64,000 nucleotides of DNA, taken from Sipunculus nudus (Eukaryota; Annelida; Sipuncula; Golfingiida; Sipunculidae). Of this stretch, positions 13,549 to 24,777 are shown in pieces. Position 1 is the stretch's first letter, and every line of letters begins with the position of its first letter. The notes beneath the pieces are model-generated. The model made no database searches, was not told the origin of the DNA, and saw only the letters and a list, made by a program, of their open reading frames with translations. The stretch is from positions 19,051,676 to 19,115,675 of the forward strand of contig CM049311.1 in the NCBI GenBank assembly GCA_026874595.1, read 5' to 3'. The translations under genes were made by a program, and so were the position numbers.

Positions 13549-13609
13549 ATGAAGGTTACCCAGCTCACTGTGGGTCTGCTAATTGTTTGCTGTGCCGGAA
13601 TTTCTTCAG
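13549..13609 (+). CDS. Signal-peptide first exon, copy B
   Basis: This is a second 61-nt copy, 243 bp downstream of the first. It encodes MKVTQLTVGLLIV and then the same CCAGISS tail, so it differs by two residues. It ends in phase 1 with donor GTCAGT, a slightly better consensus than copy A. Joined to the exon at 16852 it would give a junction serine-glutamate right after the predicted cleavage region, which fits a secreted protein. As this copy is closest to the downstream exon it may be the main start. This rests on sequence only. Without transcripts, exclusive or combined use of A and B is not resolved. Confidence 0.7.
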
Positions 13610-13743
13610 GTCAGTAAACCAAATTAGTTATGTGATTAGTATAAAACTTTTCCTAATTATCCATGTATCTAGAGGAAACATATGGATAAAATGTAAGCTA
13701 CGACAAATAACTTTGATAAAAGACTATGACAGGGCCTAGATCA

Positions 13744-13902
13744 ATGGCAAGATTGGCACCGGTAAATCATTCATGTTTCACTAGCATCCTTGGTTTTCTG
13801 GTAACTGTTTTCCTGTGGTCAACCAATACTGGAGTTGCCCAATATGACCAGTGTAACCCTGCCCCTCCCCTCAGGAATGGTATCACCTTCTTAAAAACTT
13901 AA
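13744..13902 (+). CDS. Possible 52-aa secreted small protein
   Basis: An ATG-to-TAA frame of 52 codons starts 135 bp after signal exon B, in what would be its first intron. The N-terminus has a basic residue, then a hydrophobic run (about residues 14-27, ILGFLVTVFLWS) and small residues before AQYDQCNPAPPLRNG. That profile is a plausible secretion signal followed by a short mature part with one Cys. The C-P-A-P-P-x-R-N-G pattern resembles the start of a sushi (CCP) module. A possible donor (G/GTATCA, phase 1) inside it at 13879-13880 would make it a first exon rather than a complete gene. It could also be a chance frame. Confidence 0.35.
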   Translation: MARLAPVNHSCFTSILGFLVTVFLWSTNTGVAQYDQCNPAPPLRNGITFLKT

Positions 13903-16851
13903 AACATTATCCTGTAACCTTGAGATCAACACTTGGTTCAAAAAGCTAAGAACGTGTCTTGATTGAACAATGTAACATGATGAACACAGAGAGATATAAA
14001 CTGTTAACACATGTTTAAGTTGATGTACCCATCGTTAAGAAATTCTGATAATTAACAAATGTTTCCGTGCTACCTCATACTATATCTACTCCTACGGTAG
14101 CAAAGTAGCCACTTGTCATCCTCAAAGTAACCATACGTGATCCCTAAGCACCCGTTATATATGTGGACATATACTGTGGTTGCCTTTATATCGGCGGGGC
14201 TGAATTTTCGCGGTTTTTATTTTTTTAAACGTTTCATGAGGTTCCTTTTTCGCGCTCTATCATTGGTCTAGTAGTATATTTTATTATCAAAAATAATTTT
14301 ATTGACCGGTGATTTTACTATTATCTGAGTCTACTATTTCTCTGTCCGGATATCGCATGTTCGAATATTCACAGACAACTGAGCAGACGCCTGCGGGAAG
14401 CATTGACCCCGCTGGCTGTAATTAGTCCAGAGCCGAGGCTCATTAAAAACAACTCACATTTTATTGAGGTGTGTTGAGAAACCAACCTGTAACGACAAAA
14501 CTGTATATTAACTTTATTTAGGGAAACTGTCTTGATAAGGGTATCTTACTCCTGTTAATTAAAAGTCGAGTCGTAATCACCTGCTCAACCAACAAGGGTC
14601 GCCTGTAGGTAGCCCCCTTGTTTCAGTAACAAAGACATGGATGTGCCCAGAATAGGCTAATTTGAGTGCCGTTTATGTTACTTCCACATAGGAGGAAGAA
14701 GGAACCGTATTCAGTTTCTTACAGTTAAAATCTGAAGCAAAACATAATATTACACTGTTTTACGGCACTTTGGCCCCAAAATGAACTGTAACCTTTTAAA
14801 TATATTCAAAATTCACGTCATCATTGGCCAATCATACATCGTTTGGCGAGTCATGATTTCACAGATTTAGTCCCTTATACAGTTACAAGGTGGCGCAAAC
14901 CCTAGCGGCTACGTTCACTACTTCAGTGACAAATTTTATTCATTAACATGACTAAATACGGCACATCCTGAAAGAGTACTTCTACTCAGTATTCATTTTT
15001 AGCGGCACTGGATGTCATCTAACTTGGCACACATACATGTATTTTTTTAAAATTACTGCCCAGCGGGCCACTGACACTTTCCAGTCATGTGCCGGGGGAC
15101 AGGAAAAACTGCCGGGCGCGACCGCCAGCGTTAGCACGCACTTGCAAAGTGTCACGGTTTTTGCATCTAAGCCAACCGATATTATTTTAAATGGGCCCTG
15201 TCATTCTCCCTGAATCATTTAACCTATATGCACCAGGCTCGTTGAACATCACTACGTAGCTGAAGATAAATCTTAACTGTCGCAGACTATCGGCAGCTCC
15301 TGAAATTAATGATCATGGTCTGGTATAGGCCTATATGCATTCAAAACTGCGTGGTTTCAATTTTGCGGTCAGAGAGCGACCAAGGGGTTTTTTTGTGCAA
15401 AATTCTGATATCAATGCTGTCTTTTTCCTTATCTAGGTAAATGATACCAAGGCGTTTAGCAAGTGGGATTAATAATAATAATAAAAATAATAATAATAAT
15501 AATAACAATGCCGGTCCAGTGGACTTCTGCTGCTCGTTGTTCGTAACCTTGGTGACGTTCATGAAGTTTCCGGATTTACCAGTGCTAAAGACATGCAGTC
15601 AATGTGGGAGGCGCTAAGGAAAAGAAGACTCCCTAGCTGGGCTTAGATGGACAGTAAACCAGGACGTGAGAGTTAATATTGTTATAAGAAAACAGTACTG
15701 TCGCCTGAAGAAATAATTAATGATAAAAATGTAAAATGTAAAAGATAAAACATCCATATATTAGAACTTGGAAATTTCAAATATTTAAGGTGAATATATT
15801 ATATTTTCTAATACTAATATTTATCTCAAAACGGCTACTTGATTTAGACTTGCACGTATTTTATTCTTTTATCATAAAAGAAAAAAAGGTTTAGCTGACC
15901 CAAAATTGGGTAACTGTGCTATGTACATACCTGAGAGACAGAAGATATTGGTGATTAAGTGGAAAAAAAGGAACAGGGGGTCTGTAGTGCGAAATCCAAG
16001 GTATGTTTAAAATATTGAAATACGTGTCCAAACGTTGAAAAAAAAACCAACCGTTATGTAAAATACATCACATGTTCATATCAATAGAAAAAAAGAATAT
16101 TCAAAGCTCACGATTTATCATAATTATTTAATTGCCACTAACACATCATGCCAATACCTTACTTAGTAGGTTTCCTGCATGTTCTCATATTTTGTATATG
16201 CGGCAAGTGGCTGCCGACATGTGTGTTAAACAATAACAAAAGTTAGGATCTTAGCTGGTATAAGGCACGAGTTTACTGGACTCAGGAAGGATTGCGGCTG
16301 GCTGTGGTAGAGGAAGCCCTAGAGTTATATAATGTGATAGGATATTGGTCGGTTTGAAAAAAAAAGAATGGATACAACAAAATCAAGGGTATTATGAAAA
16401 CGGTATGCTAAACTGCCATTTATATCGCCGTACAATAATGTAATACACAAACCTGATAATGATTTGTGTGTAATGATCTTTAGCTGTATGGCAAAATAAA
16501 ACAATAATTGTTTTTTTTTCACAACAATGACAAAGCACATTAAATATTCTTAATTTTATTTTAACAATAATTATTACAATTCAGTTGTACAAGTACCACA
16601 ATGTGATTATTACCCAGACACACCGGGCTGATATACCTTGCAATAAAAGAATTATAATACGTGCTCGGTATCTCTTGTAATGCATGTTCATGTAATTGGT
16701 TTATATCTTGCTTGGCAGAATAACTATTCTCGACAACGGTGAATATGTGATCAAAATAGGTGCAACAAAACAATGAAAAACATGTTGGCCTTTCTGGATC
16801 GATGTCACTATTTCATTTGTACCTTTTTTTATCATACATCCTTCTCTGTAG
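13903..16851 (+). other. Presumed intron, no exon seen
   Basis: AT-rich sequence between the signal exons and the exon at 16852. It contains an (AAT)n-like tract at 15470-15507. Poly-A and poly-T runs are common. I found no frame with matching splice sites here. Confidence 0.4.
15470..15507. repeat. (AAT)n microsatellite
   Basis: About 12 AAT-type units with one interruption, seen directly. Confidence 0.9.
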
Positions 16852-16968
16852 AGGTGAACTCACTTTGGGATATCCAAGAGCCAAAGAGGGTGGAGATTAC
16901 AGAAGGCTGGAAACTGCGTGCGCAATTTTGTAAACTGAAGAGAAGCGTCATATGCATGGCAGATAAAG
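16852..16968 (+). CDS. Candidate internal exon of secreted protein, phase 1-1
   Basis: The 117-nt exon is bounded by a strong acceptor (CATCCTTCTCTGTAG) and a donor (AAAG/GTATGG). In phase 1 it encodes 38 residues, starting VNSLWDIQEPKRVEI and ending CKLKRSVICMADK, with two Cys and many charged residues. It is more GC-rich than its flanks. The phase matches the signal exons at 13.3-13.6 kb, so a spliced product would run from the signal peptide straight into this segment. I do not recognise the domain. The frame also stays open past the donor to 17045. The same-phase design (1-1) is typical of extracellular modules. Confidence is limited because no homologue can be checked here. Confidence 0.5.
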
Positions 16969-17919
16969 GTATGGATGGCTACACAGGGTCAACGTTTGAA
17001 CTTGTATTGCTTCACACTGAAAACATAAACTCATCACGCTGGTGAATTAAAATTACCGATGAAGCTCTGAGTGAGTAATTTTACAGGGATGACTACTCAG
17101 CTTGAGTAGTTTTGTACGTGAATTGTCTCCAATGTGAGCAGTTTGCTACAAATGAGCTACTCGGAAAATGTAGTTTATGTATAGTTCAACAGGATTTCTT
17201 ACTCAGACCGAACACTTTCCAGGAATTTTAACATACTGAGCATCTAAATTTTAGTACAATGTCTGGCACTTTATATTGGACTGGCTAAATCTACGTAGGT
17301 TATTTTTTCACTTATGCTTGTTTATTTGCTAGTTAATTAATCTATTTCACCATTACCATTCTGTAGTCATATACAATAATAAGATTATGATACTGAGTAA
17401 ACTTGATTTATTTGAAATAAGACAAAATATACTACATCTGTGCGGATCAGAACAAGCATAATTGAATATAGTATTTAGAATCTCTCATTGAAAAATTAGG
17501 TGTACAATGAATCTGCAACCAACTGTTCTGTTCAGCGCCAGCCTTAATTTGCAGTAACAACAACCCACGCATAATTGATAAATCAGTAAACAGACATGAT
17601 TTTTAGTGTTAATAGTAGGACAATATTGATGATATACTCACTTTGTCCCAGTGGTCATATAGAAATACATGTGTGCATATACGCATAGACTTTCTTGAGC
17701 CCGCAGGTTTAGGGGGTTAAGTATGTTATATCTGGCTTTGTGCAACCGCTGTTTTGTTATGGGTACATTTTCATTCCAAGGCTGTTACAGTGTACATATA
17801 TGACTATATACATGTAATTCTGGGACAAAACACCCCACCCTCATCTGCAAAATGTCATCACAGCTCTTACCGACTCTAGATAATATAATGTCTCAGATTA
17901 ATGACTCCTGTTGAGTAGG
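16969..17919. other. Non-coding, presumed intron
   Basis: No gene seen. AT-rich sequence leading into the satellite block that starts near 17920. Confidence 0.4.
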
Positions 17920-20770
17920 GGGACTCAGATTCGTTGTGGACATCTTCTCTTGTCAGATGCCTGGCCTCCACAGGCACCTGTAATCGATATTTGCTTGTTA
18001 ACATAACATATCAATCATATCTTGCGGAAATCGAATATCACTCATATCAGGAATATTTGATATTCGCATGCGAAACCGCGTATCATATCATGCGAATATC
18101 GATCATCACTCAAATTCATTGATATTTGATATTCGCATGCTAACATAAAATATCAATCATTTTATGCAAATATCGAATATCACCCAAATCAGGAATATTC
18201 AAATCTCGATTTTAGAATGCGAATATTCAATATCACTCACATCAGGGATATCCGATATTCGATATTCGCATGCTAATCGAATTGCTCTCTTATCATCCGT
18301 ATACTCATATAATGCGAATAACGAATATCACTCAAATCAGAAATATTCGGTATTCGCATGCTAACATAAAATATCAAACATATAATGCGAATATCCAATA
18401 TTACTCGGGGATATTTGACATTCAATATTTGCGTGCGAATGTCGAATATTACTCGAATCAGGGATATTCGATATTCGCATGTGAAATCGCATAACACTCA
18501 TATCAAGCGAATATCGATTATCACTCAAGTAGGGATACCTGATATACAATCACACATATCAGGCTAAAATCGAATATCACTCAAATCAAGGATATTTGAT
18601 TTCTGATCTCTCATATCATGCGATTATCAAATAACATTCAAATCAGAAATATTCGATATTCGCATGCTAACATAAAATATCACTCATATCATTCGAATAT
18701 CGAACATCACTCTAATCGGGGATATTTAAAATTTAATATTTGCATGCGAATATCGAATATCACTCAAATCAGGGATATCCCTTATTCGTTTACTCATTTC
18801 ATGCTAATTTTGATTATAACTCATATATGGGATATTGGATGTTTGCTTGTGAATATGCTATGATTTCGTGATATTTGCTGCTTTCGAACTGCGTGCCAAA
18901 ACGAATATCAACTGTCACTAATCTATGTGAATGTGTGACATTCGCATGCGAATATTAGATATCACTGATTTGAGATATATTAAATATATTTGCATGCTAT
19001 GATTGATAATTTATGTTAATATGCAAATACGGAATATCGAATATCCCTGATTAGAATGATATTCGATATTCGTATTGTATGAGTTATATTTAATTTTGCA
19101 TGTGAATATCGAATATCCCAGATTTTAGTGACATTTGATATTTACGTGCGAATATCCCTGATTTGAGTGATATTCAATATTTGTATCATATGAGTGATAT
19201 TCGATATAGCATGCGGATATCGAATATCGAATATACCTTATTTTTGGATATTCGATATTCTCATTATATGATTGATACAGGTGCCTATGCAGGCCAGCCA
19301 AGTGACAAGATATGCTGTCCACAGTGAATCTGAGCCCCCCCCCCCAACCCGCCCCCGTCATAATGAATCGAGTTTTGTGCCCGAACCGCGTGAGATTTCG
19401 AATATCATATGTCATTAATCTATGTGTATGTGTGCTATTCGCATACAAATATCAAATATCCCAAATTTAAGAGATTTTCAATATTTGCATGCTATGATTG
19501 ATATTTTATGGTAATGTGCAAATAAGGAATATCAGATATCCCTGATGTGAATGATATTCAATATTCGCATGGTATGAGTGATATTCAATTTTGCACGGGA
19601 CTATCGAATATCGAATATTCCCGATTTAAGAGATATTTGATATTTACGTGCGAATATCGAATATTGAATATCCCTGACTAGAATGATATTTCATGTTCAT
19701 ATGGGATTTTTGAATATTGAATATGTGATATTTGATATTCGCATGATATGATTGACATTTGATGTTAGCATGCGTATATTAAATACAGGTGCCTGTAGAG
19801 GCCAGGCATGTGACAAGGGAAGATATCCACAATGAATCCGAGGCACACTCGTCAAAACGTTTTGAGTTTTTCGACCAAACTGCGTGCAATAATCGAATAT
19901 CGAATGTCACTTATTTTCAAATTGGAGACCTTTTTAATAGATGGTAGGGCAATGATTTACCAAATCATTGCCCTAACATGAATTAAATATGTCTCCGAGT
20001 TGACCACGTGTCGAACTGGCAGAGCACCCATAGTTTTCCAGTATTACTCTGGTGAATATCGAAAGTCGCCGATTTATATGGTAATCGAATTCTAATGCGA
20101 AAATCGAATGTAACTTATTGGTGTGGTATTGATAAGCAAAATTAAAATGTGGCTGATTATTTGCATAGCAAATAATTGTTCTTACCGAATTGCAATTTTC
20201 TAGAGAATATCAGAAGCAAGTCCCCTCTGACCAGCCGAAATATCTGCCTACCAGCTTAGCTGCAATTACCTTCAGAGGTTTAACGCAGAAACAAAAGCTG
20301 GTTTGTCGCGGTTATGTCTGTAGTGCGAGGTGCCTGTTTAGGCCAGGCATATAACAAGAGAAGATGTCCACGGGGAATATTAGGCCCCCTCCTCAAAACG
20401 TTTCGATATTTGTGCCTGAAACGCATGCGATAATCCAATATTTAATGTGACTTATTTATATAATTTTTTTTTTGTGATATTCGCATGTGAATATGGACTG
20501 TCACTTATGTATGAAATATTAGATTTTCACATGCGAATATATAATTTCACTTATTTATGTGGTTTTGTGATATCCTGATTAGAGTGAAATTAAATATTCC
20601 CATGTGAATATCTAATTTCAGTACATGAATATTGCATATCCCTGATTTGAGTGATATTTGATATTCGCATGATTTGAGTGATATTCGTTATTAGCATGCG
20701 AATATCGAATATCGCTGATTTGAGTGATATTTGATATTCGCATGCAAATATCGAATTTCGAATATCGGTC
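17920..20770. repeat. Palindromic satellite block with orientation switch (foldback-like)
   Basis: The block is made of words such as GCATGCGAATATCGAATATC, TGATTTGAGTGATATTCG and their complements. From about 17980 to 18870 they read in one orientation (CGAATATCACTCAAATCAGG..ATTCGCATGC). From about 18940 to 20770 the same words read as the reverse complement, so the two halves can pair. A distinct boundary block (ACAGGTGCCTGTAGAGGCCA then GACAAG and TCCACA) occurs at about 19275, 19786 and 20328 in one orientation and at 17920-17985 inverted. Spacing of the forward blocks is about 511 and 542 bp. Open frames inside this block are repeat artefacts. The layout resembles foldback elements with long tandem-repeat ends. 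No transposase is visible. Confidence 0.85.
19924..19996. repeat. Hairpin with 13-bp perfect inner stem
   Basis: AGGGCAATGATTT (19946-19958) pairs perfectly with AAATCATTGCCCT (19962-19974) around a 3-nt loop. The stem extends outward with mismatches to GGAGAC at 19924 and GTCTCC at 19991. The arms are about 35 nt. It sits inside the satellite block but has unrelated sequence, so it may be a small inserted element. Confidence 0.75.
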
Positions 20771-21543
20771 CAACTTCAGTCACGTCCTTTAATATTCCAT
20801 TCTGTGTACAATAGGCGCTTGAGAACCGATCTTATATGGCGGTCTCCATAGTAACAGTCTGAAACCTTCCTGGGGTCGTGTCTACGTTAGGTTGGTGTTC
20901 TGACAACGGATATTGTGGAGGGAAGTGCTGATTGGCGGAGCAGTCTAGTAGTTGTGACATCAAGAACCTCGTATAAGACGTGAATCCCAGTTATATGGAG
21001 AATGAGCCGGAGCGCTACGTAAGTGTAGCGTCCCCTGAGCGAGTTTCAGCAGTTTACCCGGCTGGTCTGCTATCTCCTGTCTGTCCAGTTGAGGGATCGC
21101 GTCAGTGGTTATTTGACAGTCTACGTCTGAGGGAGGCTAGATACCTTGTTGATACTCGATCTTGAAAGTACTTCAGAGACTGCGATATTGCTTGCCGAAG
21201 AACAGACATTCGTGTGATGGTGCGCGCATCCAGGAACAGGCAAGTCTTGACGCAAAACTGTGATGGTGCTGAATATTGCTAAGAAAAGATATGTTCGGTG
21301 TCCGGTAACTAAAGGCCTACAGCAGACTTTAGCTTAGGGCCGATGATTCAAGGCTCTTTAGAACATTCGGTGTGCGGCGCGCGGATGTGTTTTACGGACG
21401 AATAACAGTTATACCGCAGTAAGAAACAGTGGTGTGTTGTGACCATCTGCATAACGCTGGGACTAGACTATGCTCCGCGTACTCATAGATCACGCCAAGG
21501 ACAACTAAAACGTCTAGACGTCACGTGATAGCGAGAGGTCATG
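20771..21543. other. GC-richer unique stretch, no assigned gene
   Basis: This stretch between the satellite and the 0.92-kb repeat is clearly less AT-rich. A plus-strand frame at 20980-21165 (61 codons) has mixed composition and ends LRLREARYLVDTRS, but has no splice or domain support. It could be a fragment of a mobile element or an untranslated exon. Confidence 0.3.
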
Positions 21544-22464
21544 AGTCCTAATTATCTTGCATACTGAAATAAAGAACTCAGGAACAAAATGCCAAAAAAA
21601 AAGAGTCAGTGCAAGTGTCCAGAATATTCTGAATTGAATTAGGTTTAATTGATAATATAGCTGATCCGTGTAACGCTCAATTTAATTAGTTTAACATGAA
21701 CCATATAATGAACAGAAGACCAAAGAAATTAGATTCAACTTTCAATTTTTATTTTAAATAGGATATAATATCAATCATATATGTTTCAAGGGAAATTGTC
21801 TGATATGAATTAAGAATGGCTTAGAGCATATTAAGGTAAATTCATTAATATTTTAACTCGTAACTGGAGAAAAATTCTTAACCCGTATTGCAATATCACA
21901 TCTGATAGTTTTAAGCTTTGGAACAAAATTGTTCTAAGGAGTTTGTATGCCAGAACTGTTATTGATATTTTTTGGAAGGGAAGTATTTGTCTTTTTTGTT
22001 TAAAGCTTCCTGATATAACTTGATACAGAGGGACGAATATGTGCACATACAAACTATAACAAACATGAGTCTGTAATATTAAAAAAAACTGACCAAAATA
22101 CAACATGTAGCTTGCAAGGCACGTTTTTATTGGGGTAAACCATTCATCAACAAATAACAAGTGTATTTTGAAGGCTACAGAAGTACATTCATATTGCGTA
22201 TATTATTGGGAACATTTGCAAGAGCAAAGTGTTGTATGAGAAATACAGATCCCTTAATCTACGGAGACATAATCCTCTGTACTACCGTTATATAGAAGAA
22301 AGAATTCCACACTGGATGTACCTTCACCAGTCACACAACTGTTATTTTCAAACAATAATTTAGAACCCTATCCCTTTTAAATATTAAATATTTGTCCTTT
22401 TCGAGTAATGATATATTCTTCCATGAATCATCCTTGAATCCATAGCACTTATTAGGACGTTTAC
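21544..22464. mobile_element. 0.92-kb dispersed element, copy 1
   Basis: The sequence from AGTCCTAATTATCTTGCATA to TTATTAGGACGTTTAC is repeated at 24778-25696 with only scattered differences. The ends carry related inverted words (GTCCTAAT near the start, ATTAGGAC near the end). This copy is flanked by a long direct repeat, GTGATAGCGAGAGGTCATGA, about 18-23 bp depending on where the ends are set, at 21523-21545 and 22463-22485. Minus-strand open frames (for example 21831-22160) show no recognisable protein. The class is unknown: the long duplication fits target-primed insertion better than a cut-and-paste element, but no poly-A tail is visible. Confidence 0.8.
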
Positions 22465-22485
22465 GTGATAGCGAGAGGTCATGAG
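22463..22485. repeat. 3' copy of long flanking direct repeat
   Basis: ACGTGATAGCGAGAGGTCAT plus GAG matches 21523-21545 exactly, so it is a likely target-site duplication of the 0.92-kb element. Confidence 0.8.
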
Positions 22486-22490
22486 AACTG

Positions 22491-23187
22491 TACGCTCTTT
22501 AAACAGTACTTTAACTATAGGCCAACTCCCTATATCGTTAGCGCTGCTTGTTATGACCTCGTATCCAGAATTGCTACACCAGAAGGGAGCACTGTATTTT
22601 TGTCCAATCTGATGAGACCTTGTGCTGCAAGACACAGCCAAACGAGGAATACAGGGGCCAATCAAGTTCATTTCGTTTTGAGTGACAGCTCATCGCCCTA
22701 GTAACCGTCTGAACAGGTCACAGGCTCAGGGAAAATTGTCCCAGACGTGGATTGCTTAGGGCCTTGGGCACATAGGATGCCCGGCCGTGAATTGTAATTC
22801 AAACGAAATGTAACAACAAAGGCTGCGTGTACACCTCGCTGGCTGGTTTCAGTTCTGCAGACAACAGATATATGTCCTCGCAAACACAGTCATAATGTTA
22901 TAATCGAATCAGTCGATGATGCGAAAATACAGTGGGAGCAATTAAAATTCGACCGTAAACTGCCATCAAGCGGTGCTTGAGGCGCAGCTGTGGTCGGAGC
23001 CAGGATGTCTGTCCAGTGTTTGTTTATTGGCATCTGGTTGGCTGCTTGCCAAATCATACGCACGTTTTTTTCCAGCGGACAACGAACCGCCATCTGGTGT
23101 ATAAATATATCATAAACGGTCAAAGCTGGCAGCGTGAAAATCATTTGCTTCTTTAGAAGCGCAAGATTTCCATTGCCTCGGGAGCGT
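22491..23187. mobile_element. 0.7-kb TIR element with 9-bp TSD, copy 1
   Basis: The element runs from TACGCTCTTT to GGGAGCGTA, giving a perfect 7-bp terminal inverted repeat (TACGCTC/GAGCGTA). It is flanked by the exact 9-bp direct repeat TGAGAACTG at 22482-22490 and 23189-23197. A related copy lies at 48426-49115. Internal features shared by both copies are GACCTCGTATC, CCAAT-type boxes, GTAATTCAAACGAAA and GCCATCTGGTGT. This copy has a TATA-like GTATAAATATATC near 23098. No open frame encodes a transposase, so it is non-autonomous. A 9-bp duplication with inverted ends is typical of Mutator-like elements, with Merlin-type as an alternative; the family assignment is inference. Confidence 0.8.
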
Positions 23188-23197
23188 ATGAGAACTG

Positions 23198-24049
23198 AAA
23201 CATTTTGAACTTTGTCAGTGTTGATCGGATTATGGTCTCAGTACGGTAGCAGGATTATTGTGATATTTGTGCTGATGACTCCATGCAGTGATCTGTTAGT
23301 AACCCATTTATCTTTTGTTATAATTTTTTGTTGTCTTACAACAGTCTTAGAGTTTTTTCTTTAGAGTAGAGAATAGAAAATAGAAAATAATCTTCACGAA
23401 AAAATACCCAAAAACCAAAATCCACACCACCGTGGTACTTCTCTGCAACGAACACCAGATTGCCATAATTTATAAAAGTTCAGAGAAAAAGGGGATTTTG
23501 TGATAAGCAGGAGAGTCGTAGAAGGGTCAAGGATTTGTTTATGTCTATGGTGATTGCAGTTGATGGCCAGGCTGAAAAGCGTCGGCGCCCCTTTAAAAGT
23601 TATGGATTTTTTCTTGATTTTGTATACAAAGCTTGGTTGGTGACAGAGGGCATGGCTGGTGTGGGTACTTTTCCTGCAGTACTGACAATTCTGAATCGAA
23701 TTAAATTACACACATATATGTGGCACTTGTTAAATTGTATATTAGGATATAAACCTGCTAAATGACTACGAAGAGCTTTCACCATGCAGTTATATTTGGT
23801 TTTCAAAGGTATTTGTGATTATTTTGTGATAAATCCATACACGAATGAGAAATACTGTAGCATTTAAATCTGCCCAAAATACCTTATTAAGAATTATGGG
23901 TATTACAGTTATAGCTAGTTTCATAATCAAACTTTATGAGTTACAACCATGGTCTATTTTTTTAAAAGTTTGTTTATGGGTCTATTTTTTTAATATTATA
24001 ATAATTGCATATTTTGTGTTTATGGAGAATACCTCATTAACATTTTTAG
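23198..24049. other. Non-coding, no gene seen
   Basis: Two AT-rich plus-strand frames (23535-23765, 23845-24189) cover this stretch. Only the tail of the second, after a splice acceptor at 24048-24049, looks like coding sequence and is listed separately. Confidence 0.4.
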
Positions 24050-24185
24050 CACAGTGGACTGAAGGTCAGGTGACGTATAGCAATGGCTCTTTATCGTCGT
24101 CCAGCAAGCCGCCGTTTGCAGGATACGAATCATCAGCCCCTGAAGCTCTATCCAATATGCCAAACCCTTTACCTTGCAGTGTTCA
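24050..24185 (+). CDS. Candidate Ser-rich exon, phase 1 to 2
   Basis: The acceptor CATTTTTAG precedes the segment and a strong donor GTAAGT follows CAGTGTTCA. Only one of the three frames is open across all 136 nt. It encodes QWTEGQVTYSNGSLSSSS followed by KPPFAGYESSAPEALSN and MPNPLPCSV, with an N-glycosylation motif (NGS) and one Cys. The composition is Ser/Pro-rich and extracellular in style. The entry phase 1 matches the exons at 13.3-13.6 and 16.85 kb. It could belong to the same plus-strand gene, but no following phase-2 exon was found, so it may instead be a decoy or part of another transcript. Confidence 0.4.
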
Positions 24186-24777
24186 GTAAGTTTTTTACAA
24201 CATCAACCATTCAAAATGTTTTACATTCCTTTCATTGCCATGTAATTATCTTCTCGTTTGTAAATATATACTTTACACTGATCAAATGAATTTTATTTAA
24301 GATTTTTATGTTACATATTTTTTTCTTATAAAGATTTTGGGGTGGGTGGTTGAATTTAAATAAACTCAGGTGGAGTTTATCTATAGGACTTAGAAAATTA
24401 GAAACGATATTAGATATACTTTCATGATAGTGATAATTGCAAACTGCATAACAATTACCTAATAAATGGGAAAACACACACAAGATATAACGATGGTTTG
24501 TTAATTTTACTGTGTATTGGGTGTTCATTCGTAGGTCATTGTTCATCAAGTTATTCTTGACAAGATTAATAAGATTAACATCCTCCTATTGACTGAAAAA
24601 AGATGTAGAACTGCAGACGTAGGCTATTGATGTAATTAAAAATAGCTTTAAATCTATCTTGCGCTTCAGTAAAGTAACTCTAATTCAGTATATTTGATAT
24701 CCAGTATTGTAGACTTTCGTCACTAAATGGTACATAGGGGATTCTGAATAAACACGGACAGTGGAGGGGGGGGGGGG

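Larger units (their letters stand above)
13178..13647. repeat. Tandem duplication, 243-bp unit with promoter and signal exon
   Basis: Two head-to-tail copies start with GGTCAATGTTCAGCGTGG at 13178 and 13421, exactly 243 bp apart. They run through the signal exon and donor site to GTGATTAGTATAAAAC. Differences are few and scattered, so the duplication is fairly recent. Both copies keep the ATG, the reading frame and the splice donor. Confidence 0.92.

Noticed and set aside
18164-19448. Cluster of 60-107-codon frames
   Set aside because: All lie in the GAATATC satellite and repeat its words; orientation on both strands shows they are artefacts.
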